A stretch of DNA of 64,000 nucleotides, from contig SAXG01000039.1 in assembly GCA_012932865.1 (NCBI GenBank), positions 186,001 through 250,000 on the forward strand. The letters are read 5' to 3'. Below are positions 58,215 to 64,000 of the stretch, piece by piece. The translations under genes and the position numbers were made by a program. The stretch is from Amylostereum areolatum (Eukaryota; Basidiomycota; Agaricomycetes; Russulales; Stereaceae). Position 1 is the stretch's first letter. Each line of letters opens with the position of its first letter. The notes below the pieces were generated by a model. It saw only the letters and a list, made by a program, of their open reading frames with translations, made no database searches and was not told where the DNA came from.

Positions 58215-59796
58215 GCCCTATTTTCATCTCGGAAGAGCGGTGCTCGAACCGCCCGGGTGCTCGTGATCTCCGGCATATCCCTCCCCCTCCCTCCCCCTCC
58301 ATTAGCGGGACGTGGGGAATGGAATAAACCGACGCCCATATATGATATGCACGCTCTGCCATCTGGCCGACGGCGGACTCTGATGTAATACTTTAAGGTG
58401 CGCTAACGCACGCCTCGTGGGCCCGCGCCGGGTTGGAATTCATTTTGCGGGAAAAGCACACCCTGGGTCCGCAATTTATCATGATGCGGTGCTGCAAGTC
58501 AGAGACGGACGTCCTGGGCTCGCTCTATATAGTCCATTTACACCATCCGTCTAACGTCCCGGCGGGCGGCGAGTACTTGGGTCCCGAACGTCCAACTAAG
58601 GCCTATTACGCGACGGTCCTCGGCATGGATGGGCTCATCCAACCACCACGCACCTTCATCGCTTTTCGTTCTACTTTCCCCCTCGTATCCCCTCTTAAAC
58701 GGATGGATCGACCCTGCCTCCGACCCGATCTCGCACCCTTCACCGAGCAAACCCGCCTCGTGCCCGTTCCTCCCCTCCAACCGTCCCTCCCTGACCTCCC
58801 TGACGCGCCATTCCTCCCCTTCGCCCCTACTCCCCCAATATCTCCCCATCCATCCACATCGTCCGCAAAATTAACTCCCTAGACCCTCCCGACCCGCCGG
58901 CGCGCCGCCTGCCCAACCGTCTAACCGTCTTTTTCCCTCCCTGTTTCGTTCTCCCCTCTCGCTCGCAGCTCAGTCCCCCCTTCCCCCGCCTCGTGTTCGT
59001 GCTCGAGACGCAGCCGACACGTGTACGCTAGAGGCTATGCAGCCTGCGGTAAAGTTCTTTCTCTCAGGACCCTCCTTCGCGTATGTTCAGTACACAACGG
59101 GGTTCATGACGCGTGACGAGCCCGGGGGCGTGGGACGCGGGGCAGAGGAGGGGATCGAATTCGAGGGGAAGGGCAGATCGATACTTATCGAGCGGGCGAT
59201 CATTGCCTTTTTCGCTGTACGACGCTCGTTTTCTTGGTGGATTTTCGTCGTGTGCAGGGTGTGCCCGGACGTTGTAACTTCTGTGGCCGACATGACGGCT
59301 AGGCGGGCCCTCTGTCGCTAGTCGGGTTGTATCAGCATAGTGTACGATGTATCGTCCGTGCTTTGGCAATGAGCACGAAATGCGACATGTTCCACTTTGC
59401 TTAACTCTTGATAGTCCTCGATCAAGCTTCAAGCCCAAGTGGGGCGCGTTCGCGCGCTAGGCCATCTATGTATATGAGGAGCAGACACTCGCTCGAAGAC
59501 GGCCCTGGAGAGGGGAAACGAGGCAGTATACATTGGAATTCATTGTGATCTACTACTTATGTGCGTTACAAAGAGTACAACAACAACAACAACGGCGGAT
59601 GCTATTCGTGGCGGGGATGATGCAGCTAATGCACGGGGAATATAGATTGGAGCAGAAGAACATGGTCGGTGAGACAGCGGACGGAGTCGCTAGACGCGTC
59701 GTCCCCGCGCGCGTTGCTGGAACGCGCCTACAAGCGCCCACCACCAAGCCCTCGTTCAGAGCACGGGTCCCCGTCAAGGGAAGCCGTGCTGCTCGA
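58215..59796. other. Intergenic, no supportable gene
   Basis: A TATATAG element on the plus strand at about 58524 precedes a Pro-rich frame (58433-58882) without any domain. A CAA triplet repeat lies at about 59577-59594. Nothing else stands out. Confidence 0.35.
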
Positions 59797-60243
59797 TCAG
59801 AGGGCAACGGTGTGCGTGAGCGCAAAGTTGGGGATATACGGCACCAAGGCAACACCGTCCGCCGCCCCACCGCGCCCGTCCACCCGAATCCCAAACTCCC
59901 CGTGTCCGCCGCGCTCCCGCCGATAGTTCGTCAATAATTCGTTACAGTCCGATAAAATTTCGTGAGATCCATCGCCGCTCGGGTAGAGAGAAAGCCGTCC
60001 GGCATCGTCGACAGGGTTGGGGTAGAGGGATGATGTCTGTGAAAAATGGTTGTGGAGGGGGGAGGAGTCTTGATGTGAATGGGGGAAAACAGCTGTGGAT
60101 GAAGTGGAGTCGACGAGAGGCCGCGAGCGACGATGATCAGGGGGGACGTGAAGAGGAGTGTGTGATGGGGCGGAACAAGAGGAAAAGGGGATGGTACGCA
60201 GTACACGATATCCTCCAGGAACTCCGCCGTGTTCAGAGGGCAA
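59797..60243 (-). CDS. Doubtful 148-codon reading frame
   Basis: Low-confidence. Uninterrupted minus-strand frame. Its C-terminal half (including SLYPSGDGSHEILSDCNELL and GEFGIRVDGRGGAADGVALV) looks like a folded protein fragment, whereas the N-terminal half is Ser/His/Pro-rich. No family recognised. It may be the end of a larger spliced gene or a relic. Confidence 0.22.
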   Translation of the reverse strand: MPSEHGGVPGGYRVLRTIPFSSCSAPSHTPLHVPPDHRRSRPLVDSTSSTAVFPHSHQDSSPLHNHFSQTSSLYPNPVDDAGRLSLYPSGDGSHEILSDCNELLTNYRRERGGHGEFGIRVDGRGGAADGVALVPYIPNFALTHTVAL

Positions 60244-60631
60244 GACGCTAGGAGCGCGATCGACGAGACGTCACGGATAGCCACCGCACGCAGCGGCCGC
60301 TGTTCGTCTCGGATATACGCAGCCTAGCCTAGCCGTGGCATCGAGCCGCGGGTCTCGCATGCCAGCAGGGCGGGGCGTTCTGGAGGGGGTCAGAGGGGGG
60401 CGATCGGACAACGCGCGGCGCTGCGGACCCATCCCCCAACGCCGCCCATGACGAAGCCCTGCGCGCGCCGACGCCTTTGAACCCGAGCGCATCCCTATTC
60501 CGTGTGTGCGCGCCTCGAGCAAGAAAAGATAGAAATGTGGGGGAGGAAAGAGGAAGAAAGATAAGTTGAAGCAAGATGGGAGCAGGAGACCAAAGATGAC
60601 GAGGAGATGCGGGAGGGAGGGGGGAGCGCAG
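60244..60631. other. Probable 3' UTR of bHLH paralogue 2
   Basis: 388 bases, no gene seen; purine-rich on the plus strand near 60.53-60.63 kb. Confidence 0.4.
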
Positions 60632-61709
60632 TCAATATCCGCCGTCGGAAGGAGAAGGACTTGAATCCTCGTCGGGGGCATCGCCCATAATGGGGGTGAG
60701 GGAATGTCCGGTCTTTGTCCCTTCTGGTGGGGGGGACAAAGGGCGGCTGTCGATGCCCATTATGCCCGGAGACGGCGTGTTTCCGGTGAGTGAGATCTTC
60801 TCGTTGAGCGATCGCAAACGTTGGACCTCGGACTCGATGGCGGCGAGGCGCTTTTGCATCTGCTGGTTCATCTTCTCCAGCTGCACGATGTGGTTCGTCG
60901 CTGGGGGCGGCGGAGTGGCGCGATGAGCGAGAGGGGACGGCGGCATGGAAAGAACAAAGAACGCTCACCCCTCTCCAAGAGCGAGACCTTGCTGCTTTTT
61001 TGGTTCGACACCGGGAGCACGTCCTTCAGGCGGGCGTACCCGTCGCGGAGCTCATCCCTCCGCCTCTGCTCGGCCTCGATACGCTGTCTCCGCGTCGCCT
61101 CCTTCCTGGTGGTAGCGATGGACTCGGCGAGGGAGATGCCCATGTCTTCGTCAGAATCGTTGAAAGAACGACCGCGACTCCGTCGGCCGGAGGAACCCGA
61201 TGGGGAGGGGGTGGGATTGTAACGGAGGGGGTTGCGGTGGACGAGGCTGTTAGCGCGGGACGAAGAGGTGCTGCTGTTTCGGGAGTGGTAGGCACCGTCG
61301 CCTGATGTATCTGAACCTGAAATGGGCGGGGAGAGGGGATCGTACATGCCCGGGGAGGCGGGCGGAGGGGAAGGATCGGGGTTGAGGCTTGGATGTTGGC
61401 CTCGGGGCGAGTTCGCGTACATCGCATGGCCGTCGTACGGTTGAGGGGCGCCGCCCATGAGGCCAAGGCCACTCCGGAGTTGGAACGCGTTTTGCAGTTC
61501 TGGCGGGGCGATGTGCTCTAAAGGTATGTAATCGGATGTCAGCCATCAGGCAAACACGAGGGTATTGTGTGCAACGAGGACGGGCACGCACGCGCTTGGG
61601 GGCCCGGCTGCACGACGTAAGAGCCAGTGTTCGGGTAGATGTTCATGAAGGTGTCATCGTCTGGATAGAACCCGTAAGCGTTGGGTGCGGCGTGTTCGTG
61701 CTGATCCAT
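60632..61709 (-). CDS. bHLH transcription factor (paralogue 2)
   Basis: Nuclear DNA-binding regulator, sister of the gene at 52233-53259. The exons 61592-61709, 60969-61517 and 60632-60900 join in phase to 311 residues with no frame break. The N-terminus (MDQHEHAAPNAYGFYPDDD) is acidic/aromatic, then comes a Pro/Ser-rich region. A basic patch SSGRRSRGRS precedes the bHLH: basic region RRQRIEAEQRRRDELR, helix 1 GYARLKDVLP, loop VSNQKSSKVS and helix 2 LLERATNHIVQLEKMNQQMQ with a longer coiled coil (KRLAAIESEVQRLRSLNEKI). The tail is Ser/Pro/acidic and ends DGGY. An intron splits helix 2 here at the codon after LLER; in paralogue 1 the equivalent position has none. Confidence 0.9.
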
Positions 61710-62807
61710 GTGAGGGTCGTGGACGAGTGTCGTGGGTGAACTGAGGGTGCGTGCTTGTGCGTGCTGGAGAAAAAGAAGGGAAGATATACGGAGGGGGAAA
61801 AGAAGAAAGAAAAAGGAAAAAAGGGAGGAGGAGGGGACAAGATGGGGAACGGGTCAAGGGCACTTGAACTTGAAGCTCGACGAAGAGAACGTCCGTCGAC
61901 TGAGAACCCAAAACGGGCCCTTGCTGCTATTAGCCTCCGTCCGTGGGCGCTTATCGGTCAATTATCTCACGCCTTTCCACAATAACTTTTCTTCTTCTTC
62001 CACAAAAGCCGCACACAAACAATACCATAATGCATACAATGCTCGCCTCTGCGAGCACGCCTGTTCGCGACCGACGCCTTCTCCCTCTTTGTTCTCCCTC
62101 GCCGCAGATCCATGTCCCAGCAAAGCCATCTCCTCGGCCGCCCCCCCCTCGATCCCGGTGATCCTTCGATAAGCCTGTCAGAACGCGACGCCTCCCACAC
62201 AAGGCAACCGTTTTCTTGCCCAGAAACCTCCCCGTCAGAAACACGGGTTTACGTCCGCGCAGCCCTTCTCTTCCTCGGATTTCGAGCCCGGATGCCGTGA
62301 TAGAACCCCACGCTCGAGCATCCTATATCCAGATGACGCCGATGGCGACTTCACCCGTCTCGCCAAACGTCCTACTCGAGCGCATTTGCAGAACACCTTG
62401 CGGCCCACGAGGTCGCCTTTCTCTGTGGATCCGCAAGACTATCGCACCAATAGATCGCAGCCGTCCGATCCTGCATTGCATGTCGCTTGCCAGTCTAGGA
62501 ACACAGCTTGGACCTTCGGCAGGAGAGGGCAGAACCTGGGCGATTTCGGTCACCGTTTACGCAGCAGACTCGGGGTGAATACAAGGACCCATGTGCGACA
62601 ATCCACCGAACTCGGATTCCGTCTGTCGCCTTATTGCTGCTTATCGGCCGCCGCCGGTTCTCCTTGAGAACTGTGCGTTTCCATCTTCTGTTTTTCTTGA
62701 GGAACAAGATCTTTCCCTGGAGGCAGCAGGGCGGTTGATAGCGTTCACAAACGCCACATGATGAGCGGGAGAAGCGAGTCGGTCTGATCGCCACAGGCGC
62801 CAACGAC
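61710..62807. other. Upstream region of bHLH paralogue 2, no supportable gene
   Basis: Contains a purine-rich stretch on the plus strand (61.78-61.84 kb) and scattered frames of up to 146 codons without domains. Confidence 0.4.
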
Positions 62808-63180
62808 CTAGCGCACGGCGAGACGATACCCAGAAAGAGAAAGGTCAGCCCAGATATACGCTTTTGCGGGGGAGATGAACTGACCTGTGGAGAAGACGGG
62901 ACCGAAACAGCAAAGCTGAATGCCTGGTCCAAGGTTGCCCGGAAAGCAGCAGTTGGGGCGTGAGAGGCGTGCGGTCCAAAACATATAGAGTGACTCCTTG
63001 ATCGTGTAGATCCAGATGGGCCAGAACACCCGCTATTCCGAGGTCAGACCTGCCTGGGCGCATATACCTACCGTTTACAACGGACTTGGGGAAGGCGGCT
63101 TTTCCGACCAGAGCGAAAAGAAACTAGGACATCGCCAGGGGCTGTGAATGATCATGAATCGAAAAGGATCTGAGTGGGCG
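62808..63180 (-). CDS. Doubtful membrane-protein fragment
   Basis: Low-confidence. One minus-strand frame (62808-63029) has third-position C/G bias and reads FWPIWIYTIKESLYMFWTAR, then CCFPGNLGPGIQLCCFGPVF, with a good GTCAGT donor right after. An upstream piece near 63.1 kb reads LVGKAAFPKSVVNG before a GTAGGT donor, but the two do not join in phase. Aromatic and cysteine-rich; no family recognised. A TATATA element is at about 63.21 kb. Confidence 0.2.
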
Positions 63181-64000
63181 ATTTGGAATATGGCTGGGTG
63201 TCATGTATATATGAGCGGTGATCTGAGGCGTCTAAGCCTGTTCAGGCCAATGCAGATGGCTAAGGTCAACTGTATGCATACAGTCTCACCTTCAGCTCGT
63301 GTCTCTTGATAGTCAGTGATGGGAGGTAAAAAAAGCATCGGCATATGCTGGCGCGCACGGAGTCCGAGGAGTCCACGTTGACGTTCATTCTCTTCGGCTT
63401 ACAGACGAAAAGTTAAAAGACCAGCGCGCCGCACTGTCTGGAGGGACTTCAAGCTCGGGCAGAACGGCGTATAGAAGATACGTACGCTCCATTTGGGCTG
63501 TCTTGTTTTGCTGTGAGATTGAGCGTGTGTACCAGGACTAACAGCCCGCCGAGGGACAGTCAAGGCATAAGAATCCAGTGCTGCCTTCGCGAAAAAAAGG
63601 TGAGGACGTTGCGGAGGACGAGCGAGCCTCAGTTGCTTCGAGATACGAGGATACGTGGCGAAGCAGAATCCACAGGCGCGTGCGGTAGCGAACAACGAGG
63701 GCAGTGGGAAACGTGGTGACACGGGAGGGAGTACGGTAGACCTCGCGGAGACGCGATCGGAGACGCGGGGACGGCAGGAAGCAGCCACGTGACTGCCATG
63801 GACCTTGACGGTGGGAGAGTGAGGAAAGTACGCCTGCGTATTCGCTCTCCCTCGCTCTCCCTTGCTCCGTTTTAGTCTCGTCTTGCAAAGTCGCCAGCAC
63901 GACTTTCCACGAAAGCTAGCTTGCAAGGGACAGGCCCGGAGGAACTTGGAATAGTCATCATTTGTGAGTGATATCCATGTGATCCCACGATCTCTCAACA
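63181..64000. other. Right edge, no supportable gene
   Basis: A 199-codon minus-strand frame (63399-63998) is Arg/Ser/Pro/Cys-rich with no domain and is overlapped by a second frame. I do not call it. Confidence 0.35.

Noticed and set aside
63399..63998. 199-codon minus-strand frame at the right edge
   Set aside because: Basic, Ser/Pro/Cys-rich, no domain, overlapped by another frame.
1..64000. tRNA, rRNA, CRISPR, transposon or viral remnants
   Set aside because: No cloverleaf, conserved rRNA segment, regularly spaced repeats, terminal repeats or reverse transcriptase/transposase motifs were seen by eye.

Overview
The window is nuclear DNA from a filamentous basidiomycete, most likely an Agaricomycete. 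Genes are dense and intron-rich, with introns mostly 50-90 bases long and GT-AG boundaries plus a few GC-AG. The gene content fits a fungus: STRIPAK, Ski2, IST1, Med11, Tsc10, Coq1, a LaeA-type methyltransferase, bHLH regulators and small secreted cysteine-rich proteins. I saw no rRNA, tRNA, CRISPR array or recognisable transposon.

Layout. 1-7.3 kb: the N-terminal part of a His/Gln-rich protein running off the left edge (-), an RRM-like protein (-) and, divergent from it, a SIKE/FGFR1OP2-type STRIPAK subunit (+) with a Met-Asn repeat. 7.9-11.3 kb: a head-to-tail array of four small secreted six-cysteine protein genes (-), the leftmost having lost its start codon. 12.6-15 kb: an unrecognised basic coiled-coil/Ser-rich protein (-). 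15-20.9 kb: about 6 kb with no supportable gene, holding long poly-C and poly-G tracts. 20.9-27.9 kb: a homeodomain-like regulator and the RNA helicase Ski2 (both -). 30-39 kb: a SAM methyltransferase (-), IST1 (-), a Ras GEF with an SH3 domain (+) and Rab5 (-). 39.5-50 kb: a Mei2-like RNA-binding protein (+), the Ragulator subunit LAMTOR2 (+), polyprenyl diphosphate synthase Coq1 (+), Mediator subunit Med11 (-), 3-ketosphinganine reductase Tsc10 (+), a small membrane protein (+) and tubulin cofactor A (-). 52-62 kb: two paralogous bHLH genes (-) on either side of a multipass membrane protein gene (-) and several kilobases of weak or empty sequence. The right 2 kb holds only doubtful reading frames.

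The housekeeping genes act in separate pathways: membrane traffic (Rab5, IST1), TOR and Ras signalling (LAMTOR2, Ras GEF, SIKE-like), RNA decay (Ski2), lipid and quinone synthesis (Tsc10, Coq1), transcription (Med11, bHLHs, homeodomain-like) and tubulin folding. They do not form an operon-like system. Several start divergently from a neighbour across 0.35-0.7 kb.

A caution on quality: many conserved genes (Ski2, Ras GEF, Mei2-like, Coq1, Tsc10, LAMTOR2) carry single-base frame breaks. Nearly all are cured by shortening a short homopolymer by one base, so I read them as consensus overcalls, not dead genes. Rab5, IST1, Med11, the methyltransferase, tubulin cofactor A, both bHLH genes and the secreted-protein array show none.
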